Below, one piece after another: positions 39,081-51,270 of a stretch of 64,000 nt of DNA. The notes beneath the pieces were generated by a model, which saw only the letters and a program-made list of their open reading frames with translations, ran no database searches and was not told the origin of the DNA. Origin of the DNA: Montifringilla adamsi (taxonomy: Eukaryota > Chordata > Aves > Passeriformes > Passeridae); contig JAGGNK010013114.1 in NCBI GenBank assembly GCA_017590115.1, positions 2,232,001 through 2,296,000 on the forward strand, given 5' to 3'. The number at the start of each line of letters is the position of its first letter. Within the stretch, counting starts at the first letter, position 1. A program made the position numbers and the translations under genes.

Positions 39081-42000
39081 AAGTCCCGTGGCTTCATAAT
39101 ATAATGAGGTCAGACCTAGTGTTGCATTAGAACTATCAGAACACTCAAAGTTGGTAACATCCCTCCTCCTTCCATTTCTCCTTGGTTGCCTCTTACCCAG
39201 CACAAAATGTATGAAATGCCTTTCCAAATTTTGGATCTAGTTGCCAAAGAAGTGACAGGGGAATTGTCCTTTATCTCACAGAGTTGTTCTCAGTACCCAA
39301 AATATTGTGAGGCATTCAGATAAGAGCACAATGGCAAGATAAATAGCTAGGAATCAACATAAGCACTGCCAAACCCTCATGATATGGTGGAAGCACACAG
39401 CTCCTGAGGTCCCCATTTCTTTATCAAACACTAATCCAGTACCTAACATTGTCTGGAAATATAGGGTGGGTGGAGGGAGATGGGATGTCTGTTTCAGGAA
39501 AGGAAGGAAACTCTTCTTTGATTAGCTTGAAAATGACAGCTATATGACACTACCAAGATGTCAGGGATATTTGAGTTGACTGGGGAAGATGGATTATTGG
39601 TCAGGGTTTCATAAGCCAGCTGAGTGCTTGACAGATTTGTGAACTATATGATGAAAAATGTATACTTTGCACATTTTTTGGATTAGCTTTTCATACAAAT
39701 ATATATGGGGAGGGGGCTTTTGAAAACTTCAAAATAAATATTCATCTGTGATGGTCAACTATCAGTCCAGTCAAATTCACTGATGTGAAATTTCTACCAT
39801 ACAATATTGGTGGCACTTGGATTGAATTTAATTAGAGGTGTGCAGCAAAAACTTTCATGTTGCTTTTTTGCCAATTTGGAAATTAAGATGTTAATAACAA
39901 CAATGTTATAAATAAATTTAAAGTTGAGTCTTTTCAAATTTGCAGCAGCATTTGTCCTTCAAAGGGTGTCACAATGGATATGGCTCCAAAACCTGATCTA
40001 TTATAGCTCAGGGAATCTGAAGTCTTCAATTTAGCTCCTTTTATAACTGCAGTTTTTAAAGTTATCACCAGATGTATGTAATTACTCAGAGTTGCTGTAA
40101 AATCAGTCTCGGGGAAAGGAATCTATTATTATGACTGTAATTTTTTTTACAAGATATGGAAGCAAAATTATGCTTATAAGGTTCTGTTCTTTGATTAAAC
40201 TCATTGCTGACCTATTAAAGAAATTTCACTTTCTTGTTTACATTAGGAGTTTGATTGTGTTTGCTTAAGCCAGGGCCTCAAACACTAGATTTTGCCAGTT
40301 TGTTCACTTCGATAGCGCTCATGTGATTGAGGTCATGATTTTGTTTCCTCACACTCAGCTCACCAGCCCTACCCAATGATTAAGCTGTCGTACTTTGTCT
40401 CAAAAACCTAATGGAATGAATTCCTTTATAGTGGGTTTGGTAAGGAGGTTGCATATTTTTAGTCCTCCATCTAAGTTTTGCAGTTAAACCAGTGGATCTT
40501 ATTCGTAGAAGACTGGAAAGTATAAGGTTTGAATGTCTTTTCTTATCTAAGTTTTTCTTGATAATACCTGAAGTTGTTACACATATAGCTCTGCTCTAAA
40601 GCATTTTCCTGGAGCACTTGGAGGGTTTTCAAAGGCTCTTAGAGTGGAAGGGGATAAGATATTACCAAGAGCTATTAAAAATATCCAGACATGATTATCT
40701 AAAGAGCTTCACTTGCATTAAAATGAGATTCTTCAGTATGACTTTACTTCGTGAACAGTTATTCACACACAAGATAAACATTACTGTACACATGTTTTCC
40801 CACTTTCCCTGGAAGAGCTCAACTTAAAGGCATGACAGTGTCTCAAATGCTCCACAGTTTTATTACTCAGGCTGTATGAAAAAATAAAATATCAACAGAA
40901 CACAAATGCTAAAAGAATGCTCTGTATTTTGCCTCCACTTCATAAACACTGTTTCTCTTTGACTTTCTCCTACTTTGCTGTAAAGTTCTCAGGAGTCTGC
41001 ATTTCAGTATCGCATCCCTATGAGCTTGGTATTAAAATACACACACTTTTGAATTGTTGTGCTATGCACAAACCAGACAGTATCTCTCCCATAGATCTGA
41101 AGAACATAAGCAGAATGTTTTACATATTAAAGATCGCTTATCGACTCATACACATTTCCCCTTTCTATTTAACACTCTGGAGTTTAATATATGGCACAAA
41201 GGCCAAATGCATCGCTTTCCTTTTCAGATCAGAAGAGATAACACAAAACTTATGAAGAATGCATGAAGCTCTAAATATAGAACTGGATTTCAGCTAGTTT
41301 AATGCTGCTTCCTGTGCAATAGAAGTGTTTTTGACCTCTGGCATGCAAAAGCAATATGTACCCAGGGCCAAGATACAGCATTTAAGGGCCAACAAGTAAC
41401 TGCCAGGCACTGGAAAAGCATGGAAGCACTTCACAAAGGTGTTAGCTTGGCTCTTAATGGCAGCTTTGCTGTTGGCTTTGACCAATATAAAAATAAAGTA
41501 GATGTCCGTGGAATATTGCAGTCAAGTGTTCAGAATCTGGTGTACTTAGAGACTATTTTAATAAAATGATGACAATAATGAACTGTGGTTTGACACAGTG
41601 TAGGCAATAAACTCAATGGAGTCTGAAGCAAGCTCCGAGAAATGAGGCAGCCAGAGTAAAATGCAGTGACTAACTGTTACATAGCCAAAACAAAGTACCC
41701 AGGGAGTAGCTTCCAGTGAACTCAGCAGTGGATGGGAATAATTCTAGATAGAAAGGATTCTCTCATTCAAATGCTAGTGAACAGACCCAGGTAGCTGCTG
41801 CAAATCACTGCAAAGCAGAAGCCAATATTTACCCCTAAATGAAAAGCACACAAAAATAACACAGAGGACAGAAAGCTAAATAGGAACAGCTGGACAGTCT
41901 GGGAAAAATCCAAAACTAGATTTTTAGCAGCTATTTTTCACTGGGTTCCACAGGCTGGACCATAGACTCATGGCCAATGGGTGCAAAGTAAATTAAATCA

Positions 42001-42887
42001 GAGTAACAGTAAAAAGTGAGGGTGGCAAAACATAAGACCCATCAAGTTAACCACTGGCAACCCAGTTAACCACTGTCAGTTTCCATGCTGGAAATAGGCA
42101 TAGGAAAATACACCTTCTACACCTGGAGAAAGGCGTGACTTTTTTCCCCAAAGAAGCTAACTTTCTAGATAATAAATTCAAAGCACATGAAAGAAGGAGA
42201 ATTCCAAAATTTCAGAAGGCCACTTACAGGGGAAAAAAGGGGACCATGTGTTGCATCATCATCCTTAGACAATGAGCTTAGGTGATGATTAGCATCATCA
42301 CCCAGACAGACCTTGTCACCTTAATTCAGTAACTGGAAATTTCAGAGACAGAAATTGGGGCCTGGACTCTGAGCATTGTATTCTGGCAGCTAAACAGATT
42401 TATTGTGCTTAGGAAGTCTCAGAGCTGGATTCCTTTTCATATCGTTTCATGGGGACAGGGCTTTGGCTGGACTTTTGCGAACAGAAAAGGACAAAGCAGG
42501 GCTGTTCACTTAAATTTCACTCCTTGCAAGCAATGCCAGTGCACCAAAAAAACTCAAGAGATACCAAAATGAAGCTACCAAACTTCATTCTTAACAGAGT
42601 TTTGTTTAACCCAACAAGGACTAGCTCTGCTCATTGTGTTACTACAATGCCCTTTTCTTCTGTTTCTTGTGTTTTCCTATACTTTTAAGGACTTTTCTCC
42701 CATGCAAGATATTTAAATTGTCCCTATAAATTGCCACAGCCATCAGATGGCAAGAACCTCTTTCTCTGAAAACACTTTTGTATCTGAGTAATCTTACGTA
42801 TGTTAATGCCCAATGGCAGTACCACCAAAGTCAGCTTAGCCACGCCTGAGAGGGGTTTGGAAATCTAAACACAAGGGCAGGCAAATT

Positions 42888-42891
<4 letters not shown>
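39081..42891. other. Unique A+T-rich sequence, no gene seen
   Basis: Open frames are at most 112 codons (40917-41255, +), not recognisable. 39780-40260 is A+T-rich with many short TAAT/ATTA motifs. This is compatible with a non-coding regulatory element but also with base composition alone. Confidence 0.55.
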
Positions 42892-42933
<42 letters not shown>

Positions 42934-43015
42934 AAAAAAAAAAAATTTGTGTCAAAACATTGTCCTCAAAGGTTCAAATCCAGCCTTTGCCACACGGCTT
43001 GAGGGAGAGAAAAAA

Positions 43016-43053
<38 letters not shown>
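42892..43053 (+). repeat. Two long poly-A tracts 65 bp apart
   Basis: A run of 41 A (42892-42932), a single C and 12 more A are followed by about 65 bp of ordinary sequence. Then comes A-rich sequence from 43010, including 36 uninterrupted A at 43018-43053. The spacer holds GGTTCAAATCC (42971-42981), which fits a tRNA B box by sequence, but its flanks do not form a T-arm stem. This could be a retroposon tail, an expanded A run, or a length-uncertain homopolymer in the assembly. Confidence 0.9.
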
Positions 43054-43055
<2 letters not shown>

Positions 43056-46000
43056 TCAACCAACTAAAAATCTTTAGGAAAATCTTCATAGGAAAAGGGA
43101 AGTAACTGAAAGCAGTTTACGTATTTCAGACAGCAAATACCTCATGGAGCTTGTCTGCGAGAGTTGGGTGCCTACACAAATACCTATCCACACAGATATC
43201 CATCTACATAGAAATCAATATTTGACTTTTACAAAGAGCACCTCTGAGACCTGCTGAGCATGATGAAAGAATTATTTCATGCACCTGAGAATATTTGTGT
43301 TTTATTTCCTGGGGCCCCCTTGTCCCACTGACAGCATTATTTGGGAGTCACAGTAAGCAAAGGCTGCTTGGAGGTATTATTCCACTGTGACTCAAAACAA
43401 GGAAGGGCAATACTTTCCCTTGTAACCCCACTTTCTTTTTTCAGCAAGGGAAGAAATACAGCCTTGATTTAAGATGTTGAATATTTCCATCAGAAAAGGA
43501 AGTCTAAAAGTAAAAGAGATCCAAACAGTGGAGTTCAAAGGAGCCAAACTCCAAGACTCAAGAGCCGACCTCCAACCGTACATAATGCAGTGTCTTTCTA
43601 TAGAAGCCTGCTACTTCTGACCCCTCAGTAAACATCATTCTAGCACAGAGGTGTGTGCTGGGCAGTGTAAGAGCTACTTAGCACAGCAACAGCAGTTACA
43701 CTCCACTGCTTTTTATCTAACTGAGAAATAAAATAGAAAACAGACCTCTTCATTTCAGAACTGGAGTGTTCATAGCAATCCTCTATTTAGATTTTTTTAG
43801 ATATTCTTTGGGAAATTAAAGGTGCTATTCAAGGAAAAAGACCTTGACATACACAACTGACTTTAGCAGGCATGACTGAAGCACGGTGGAGCAGGGAAGA
43901 AGCATCTCCAGCTGACCCATTCACCCATCAGTTTTCTGCCCCTCCACATCCCTAGAGCTGTGTGTGCTCTTTGACCACATACCATGACCTGGCACGGAGG
44001 AAGTTAAGTACCAGCTCAGGGTAGCAATACACACTCAGACTAACAAAAGTCTCTCAGATTAGTAAGACTCTGTGGATGAGTGATGATGATGAACATAATT
44101 GGCAGCAGGAACCTGATTTCCTGCAAGCAAAGCATGTAAGTGAGCAACAGGGAAGGTATTCAAGTCCTGGAGCCATAAACTGTTCTTCTGGATCAAGTGA
44201 CGGCTATTCTTGGTATAGACTTCAGGATAAGACAGAAATTGTATCCCACTTTCTTCCATGCCCTCAGTCTTTAGATTAGATTTGGCTGCTAGCAACAGTT
44301 GAGAGTGGCTGGAGATTTCTTGGCTGAAATATTGCACTGTTTGTTAAAGGAGAAATAATGGATCTGATATTTATTGCCTGCATTCTTTTCCAGACCTAAG
44401 AACAAGTGGTTTGTTTCTTATCTGTACACAGTGACACTAACTAAGGATCAAGATATGATTTCAACTTCAATTTTGTATTTTTTTTTCACAAAATATTTTC
44501 AAAAGGTCATTCAGGTATTTTGACACATATTTTCCCTGAACTGGGCCATAACATCAAAATAATTCCTATTTTTGCAAATTTTGTCAATGTTATTTATTAT
44601 TTTAAAGATAAAGATGTGTTTTGGCACTGCTGACTACAAGGCTTTGTTTAAAATAGATTTCATTGGCTTGCGGTTCATTTCTGTACTCAATCAGGGAGGT
44701 GATAGGGAAAATTTTGGCAGCTCTTTACACCGAGACAACATTAAGTGCAATCAAGAAGTGTTTGTAGTCTTTTCAGTTGCATGAAAAATTTCATCTTCTT
44801 CTAATCCCCTTCCTAAAAATATGAAGCTTTTTTATAGAAATCAGTTATTTTCATGAATACATAAACTAGCTGAAAATCCTGTTTTCTGTCAGTAAAGTGA
44901 CAAAAAAGTTTTGAGCAGGCCTAAGCTTTGCCTTGTTTCAAAGTGTGCCCAAAAGTCTGTTCTTACCCTTCTTTCTCACCTACCAGCTTTCCCTGCTTTC
45001 GAGAAAGCACGTGTGTTCCAGCAGCGGTTTCCCTTCCCACAATAACGTGATGAGCTGTAGTTGCAAACACTTGGAGCCCCCTGTGCCAGCACACAAGGTG
45101 CTATGTGGGCCCACAGCTGCAGGGCAGATCCCTAGGACTACATGTCCTCAGCAAATGGTGGGACAAAGCTCAGCAGAAAGCACATTGCCACTGTCATCAC
45201 TTTTGGAAAACCTTCCTTTGATATCTTCAGTTCTCCTTCACCGAGTCCTCTCTCTTTAGGTTATATGCAAAGCAGCTGAGCCTCTTCACCTTCCTCTGTT
45301 CTGTTTTTCAGGAATAGATGCAAGCAGCATGCTCAACTCCTTTGGCTCCTGTCATGCCATTGCATTCCTGTCAAACTGCTCCTCTGAATTCCTGCTCACT
45401 AGTCTTTCATCAGCAGTGACCTCTGCACTGCTTGAGTCAGCTAACACCTCATTTGCTTTCATGTGAAGTGCCTCCTGGGCAGAGGATATTGCCAGTGGCA
45501 GGTGGGTGAACTGCTCATCACTGGTGTGCTCGGGCTGTCAGTCTGCCATACCTGCCCCCACCCCACACCCCCTACATCCAACTCAGTTTGCAGGGTCTGG
45601 GCTTTGTGTGTGAGAAAATGCATTGTAGATGTGTGGGCAGTATAGTCTTGAGTTGAAAGTGGTTTTCTCACGCTGACTTTGAAGAGCTCCTTGGGCTCTG
45701 TGTATCTGGATCTTGTCACTGTGTCTTTTGAGATCCTCAGACAAAGCTATTCTATTTTTGTCCCTCAGGTCTCTCCTTTTTTCCTTCTTTCCCTATGTTT
45801 CCTCTCTTTTTAGATATGTGCTTTAGTATATAAATGTACAGGGTACAAAATTCAGTCATTTCACTCACTGAAACACATCACTGAACACATCAACATTTAG
45901 AGGGTTTGTGTTTTTCCTCTCTTTCATTTGACTTCAGTGAGGTCTGAGTTTAATGGCTCTTTTATTATTTTCTGCTAGCTAGAATAGCCTGATGGTTTGT

Positions 46001-48775
46001 AGCCCTAGGACAGACATTGTGGAATATTTGCCATATTCACATGTCTCTAATACCTATATTTTTAAATAATCTCTTAAATCTCATTGAGAGCCTAAGGATG
46101 CATAGAGACAAAGATTTCAATAGTAATGTTTCTCAAACAACTTAGAACAGTGCTCTGAAAATTAAATAATTTTTTAATTATATAATTTGTTTGGGATTGC
46201 AATTTACTCTCTGGAGGAGATTGAACTTTCCATTGCAGTAAACTGGGAAAGTACATGTAGTCAGCTCTGCTGAGGGAAAACTGAATTTCCAGATAATAAG
46301 GGGCAATGAACTAACTTGATTGATAGCAGCCAGCTCAGAATATGTTGGCTTTCTCTGCTACTGCTTCTGCTTCTGTCTTTGTATTTTCCTCTTTCATTTT
46401 AATCAGTACAGTCCCCGAAGATTGCAGCTGCTGTCCTCTGGAGGGGTGTTTCCTGTGGAATTCAGAATATGCAGCATTTGTTTGACCTCTGTCTCCCATT
46501 GTACACGGTCATGCCTCACATTTCTAGTCAGCCTTTCTTTATGGCTGATAAATTCAAATGTTAGAGAAAATTATTCTTCCTTTCTACCAGCTGGTCTTGC
46601 TTTATGCAAAGATGTTTGTGATGCCTCAAGGATTGTGCTTGCATGGATAATCCCACAGGCTTCTTGTTGGTCCTATGCTAAGTATTTCCTAAACTATAAG
46701 CAACTGGCCTGCAGTTTAACACCAATCTGGCACTTCTTGAGTGTATCACACTCACTCACAGACACACACAGACACAGAGCTCAGTTTGCTGAGCACTACT
46801 GCTATCTAAACTAGTTTGTTTTTACTGTCTCTGGGTCAGATTGACAGGTTTAATATCTTTCACTAATATCTCAGCTTGCTGGTTTATGCATCTCTAATTG
46901 TGTGGCTCTCAGACACCACGAAATTATCCCCTTTTTCTCCCTTGTATGTATTTCTTCCCACTTCCATGTGTAAATGAATTAATGTTTAAGGAGTCCTCTC
47001 TCTGTTTCTTATCTGTTAGGCTTTTCTGAGATACCTTGATTTTTTTTCCATCAAAAACACATAGACTCAAGTTTTTTGATGCCGCATGGCCAACATTACA
47101 AGCTCACCTACTTTCTGTATAGTATCATGTACAATGGCCTCATGTAGTTCACTATTTTAGACAAATAAACTGCTTGGTTTGACTTATATCGAAAATTAAT
47201 CAGGCCTTTTCTTCCTTGGATGCTTAGATGTGTATGAAAGTCTGTACCATAATAAGTTTTCAAATATTTTTAACAATAATAATAATTAAAAAAATAATTA
47301 ATTAGTTAATGTATGCCCTTTTATAAATACGATAGTCTTTTTTCATAAACTGGCTACGGAATTTAGTAGATTGTGGAAAAAATAAAACTTCATAAGCAGC
47401 ACAAAGAATGAAACCTGCCTTTCTCTGGCTTTTTCTCTCAGGACACACTGTATCAGTACAGACTCACTGGTGCCTGATATGGTTTGTGCTCATACTGCAA
47501 CAAGAAGACATTAGCTAGGAGCTCTCTATCAAACTGTATGCAGTAATTGAGTAGGATGAGAGCATATCTGCGACCTCTGTCCCTTTGTCAAAAATCACCA
47601 GTTGATTTAAAAGGCAAGGCATCATAACAAAAAAGAAGTAGACAATCTGTGTTTAAACAACATTTTGTTGGGAAATACAGCTTAAAAACAAGACCAAGAG
47701 AAAACACCACTGCTAAGTGTAATCTTTTATTTGAGATCAAAAATATGCTTTAAAGTAAGATCTCTTGCTAGAAATTTTCACTCAGCTGGGCTAACTTGTT
47801 CATTGAACTCCCCTATATGGATAACTTCTCTTTCACTTCTTGTCCGACTAATATTTGATAAATTGTGCAGTCTTTTAGGTAATTGACAATATGTCTATTC
47901 GGTGTCCTGCAAGCATCAAAATGATCAACTTCTATCTGGTCTGCTTTTAAGAAACATCTCCCACTTCAAAGTCCACAAGCAGTATTTTCCCCATGTTGTC
48001 AACAAATTGCTGTCTCATTTAACTTCTGACCCTTCCTGTTGCCCTAAAGAAATGTTATAAAATAAATTGTCCTAAAAAAAAAAATTCCAGAAGGAGTTTT
48101 TTCTCCGACTGCCAGCCTAAAGATATGCCTATGCCTGGTCTTCCACTTTCCTTCCTGATATTAGTTCTGGCAGCTGTGTCTAAAAGAGGCTGATATATTC
48201 AGTGTGTTGGAGGTAGGAGCATTAAACAGAGGTGTCATACAGCTAGCAGGACACAAAGGAATGTGGCATTGCCATCTTATTCCCAGTTTGGCTGAGTGTT
48301 GGTTGTAAAAAAAAAATCTAAGAAAAGCAGTAAAAACTTTGCTTTTCTTATCACCATACACCTCAGCATAACATTAATATTGGCACTCGTGTGGAGCTGT
48401 TAAAGGCTATCATTATCTGTAAAGCAGAAATGCTTTTACTACTTTTATTAACCCTTTTAAATACAGGAAAATTAATTTTTTAAATGTATCAGTGCAATGA
48501 ATTTATATCAGAGGTTTTCAGAGAATTGAAATCAACCCTCTTTAATTTCTCTGTTGTAGTTTTTATTCTAAATTTATTTAAGAGTCTAGATAGGAAAAAA
48601 ATGTGAACTAGGAATCTGATTAGACTCAGTGGAAAGCAGTGTCATTGAGTTTTTTACTTTTTTTCCCCATTTTTAACAGGAATAAACCACATCTTAGAAG
48701 CACTGAGTCCTGCATGTGTAATACATCTCTATCTCAGGACAAGGCATGCTGGAGCAGAAAGGACCTGTTAAGTGC
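43054..48775. other. Unique sequence, no gene seen
   Basis: Open frames reach 164 codons (46320-46814, +), none recognisable. 44950-45640 is somewhat richer in G+C. 47270-47310 is A/T low-complexity. No interspersed repeat is identified. Confidence 0.6.
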
Positions 48776-48905
48776 TTAGTTCCTATCAACTTTCAGTAGG
48801 TTTTGGGCATCTCTCTGAGATTTTCTCCACATATACATGACCTCACACTTGTCCCTTTCTGCAAACACTCTGCTGCCCACTGGCTCACCAAGGGCTCTTG
48901 GCTTT
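48776..48905 (-). mobile_element. Faint CR1-like LINE remnant
   Basis: The minus-strand translation contains SRVFAERDKCEVMYMWRKS. This lines up with the CR1-clade segment ADRNLMKFNKGKCKVLHLGRN, which follows the reverse-transcriptase catalytic motif. The plus-strand string ATGACCTCACACTTGTCCCT (48837-48856) is the matching antisense landmark. Flanks are not recognisable. It is old and short. Confidence 0.5.
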
Positions 48906-51177
48906 GGATAAGAAACTTTTACAATTATATTTATAGCATAAGTGCAGCTGTTAGAGAGCAGTTTGCACTCTACACCTCCGGGACCACATATGAAAAGAGG
49001 TAGGCTGCACAGGGAACACGTGAGTGAAGGGGTGCACCTACTTTCTTCTGGGAACCCCAGGTAACAGCAAGTTCTTCCAGCAGGCCCTGGAGATGTAGGG
49101 AAGAGAAGCAATTTATGAGAAACACTGACAGAAGTGTGGCTGTCCTCATATTGGAAAGGAGATGACATATTTGTTTACACTTCAAAACATATTTCTTTTC
49201 TTCTTGACCTAAAACTAGTGGCTTTGCTGATGAATTTAGTTGGCTAGAACAGCTAGGAATAAGTCTTGTTTTGAAATAAGAGGACAAAACCACCTCTTAC
49301 ATCTTGAGAATACAAATTCCTCCCTACTTGCCACTGGAGAACACATGACTCATTCTTGCAGCTCTCCTGAGCCTATTGCTGCTGCACAGCTGTCAAGATC
49401 CAGAGCAATTCTAACCTTACCTGAAAGCAGAATGGATAGTGAAAAATCCCTGTAATGGTACTATCAGTAAATGAGGGAACTGGGGGTATAAATCAAAGGC
49501 TTTTGACTCTCATTTCGGTGAAGCAGAAAATAGAATTGTCCAACTTAAAAACAGAGAAAAAGAAGAACAGCGCATGGGTATAGAGAAGATGGACAATAGA
49601 TTAGCTTAAGGATTTAAAGAATCGCTGCAGGAACTCACACATAAGGCTTTTCAGTACACCTGTGTGTGCTTGGAGGTATATCCTGCTCCACAAGTATTCC
49701 CTGCCCCAAGATCTCAATAGAGAAAGGATGAAAATAATAAAGGGTTCAGCTGTGAAGACCAAAAAATAGTGCCAAGAGAAGCAAATAATATTCTCTGACA
49801 ATACTAATTTCTTCTGCTGCTTTTCCATCAGTCAAGAAACAGACACTTTGTACAGATTTTACCTCATTAAAAACCGGTATTGTATGAAGAATATCAAACG
49901 TGCACTTCATATTTAAAAAGTGTAAGAACAAAATCTTTCTTTTATATTACATCAACACTGATATTAGCTTTTAAAATCCTGTGGAAAAGCTGAGAAATTT
50001 TGCAAAAGCTACTTTAATACAGTTAAACTGTAATACACTTGTTATGTACATAGCGGGAACTATGATACAGATTCGTATGCCATCAAGATTACATTAAAGA
50101 GGCATTTTTCTTTGGCCCAACAATAGCCTTCTGATGAGTTTGTGGTAGATTATAGTTAAGGCATAATAAGTCCTATCTTCACCTACATACACTCATGATA
50201 AGATCTTTTCTGAATCACGTTTCAGAACCTCCCAAAGAAGAATAGGCAGTAAGACATGAAGCCTGCCTATGTCTCCTTTGACTTCTGAGCTCATGCTTTA
50301 ACATCAGGTATTTTGAGTGTTATAAATCAAGAGCTGTCTTCCTTAACCCTTCAAGTGAGAATACACATTATTAGTTGGTTGTATCAGGGTCATTCACTTA
50401 ATCTGCGTAAGCATATCAATATATTCTTACATTCCTTTTGTTCTGAAGTAAAAAAAAAAGGTTCAAGCAGTATGGAACAAAACTCCAATGTATTTGAGCA
50501 TATGTGCATTAGGCTTAGAAATTAAGCTCAGCAGTTCCCAAAGCCTAGGCATCGGTTCCTTATAGATATTGTGGTAAGGGTATCCAAGAAAAAAGATAGA
50601 CAAGTGTCTGAACAAAGTGAGGCAGAATTTCTTTCCCTTCAAAATTTATCTTTCTCAAGCATCACTTATCACCAGTGAAATATTACTTATGACTATTAAA
50701 TCTGCAGTGTACTTCGAAACTCCACTGTCAGCACGAGTCATGTTTCATCAGGAAAATAGCTCTATTCTTAATAACTGCTCAATTTTTTCCCTCATTTTTC
50801 CTTCCACTTAGAGGTTGTTGCAATATTTCTCATGAAGTCCACACATCGAGAACATAAATGGTGGAAGGGTTCCAGTAGCATGACATTAAAATTAATTACA
50901 GGGTTCAAGATACCAGTTCTTGTAGCCAGATTACTCTATGCCTCCCTTACATGATTCAGAGCATTCCTTAAAAATGTAAGGATTTCATATCTGTGAAAAA
51001 ACTTAGAGAAAATTATTTATGTCTAGCCTAAATTCTCACAAGCTTAAAAAAAAAAAAAAAAAACAAAAAAAAATTAGGACACAAAATTCCCTGTCTTAAG
51101 GAATTTTCATTACATTTTGAAATAGTGTACAAGGCAAAAGAGAAAAAAAAGAGAAAATTATCAAGTTGCCCTTTCTT
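48906..51177. other. Unique A+T-rich sequence, no gene seen
   Basis: Open frames are at most 107 codons (48970-49293, -), not recognisable. A run of 18 A lies at 51046-51063. Confidence 0.6.
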
Positions 51178-51270
51178 AGAACCACAGGATCATTTAGGAT
51201 ACAAAAGGCTTCTAAGATTGAGTTCAACCACTAATTCGACCCAGCTTTGGATCTGGCCAATAATGTCCCA
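51178..51270 (-). mobile_element. CR1 LINE 3' tip, diverged
   Basis: The plus strand carries the antisense CR1 3' end: CCACAGGATCATTTAGGATA (from 51182), then AGGCTTCTAAGATTGAGTTC and AACCACTAATTCGACCCAGC. These match the family pattern of TCATTTAGGTTGGAAAAGAC, TCTAAGATCATCGAGTCCAA and CCATTAACC-CAGC with several substitutions. The element's 3' end is at about 51178. The copy is under 100 bp and is more diverged than the one at 2656. Confidence 0.78.

Noticed and set aside
42971..42981. GGTTCAAATCC, which matches a tRNA B box
   Set aside because: The flanks cannot form a T-arm stem, no A box or acceptor stem can exist in the flanking poly-A, and an 11-bp match is weak evidence for a tRNA or SINE.
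44105..44124. 7-bp-arm hairpin GCAGGAA...TTCCTGC
   Set aside because: Short hairpins of this size are expected by chance in 64 kb.
46320..46814. 164-codon plus-strand open frame
   Set aside because: Hydrophobic and Cys/Ser-rich composition from T/C-rich DNA, no recognisable family. A rough stop-frequency estimate predicts about one frame of this length by chance in the window.
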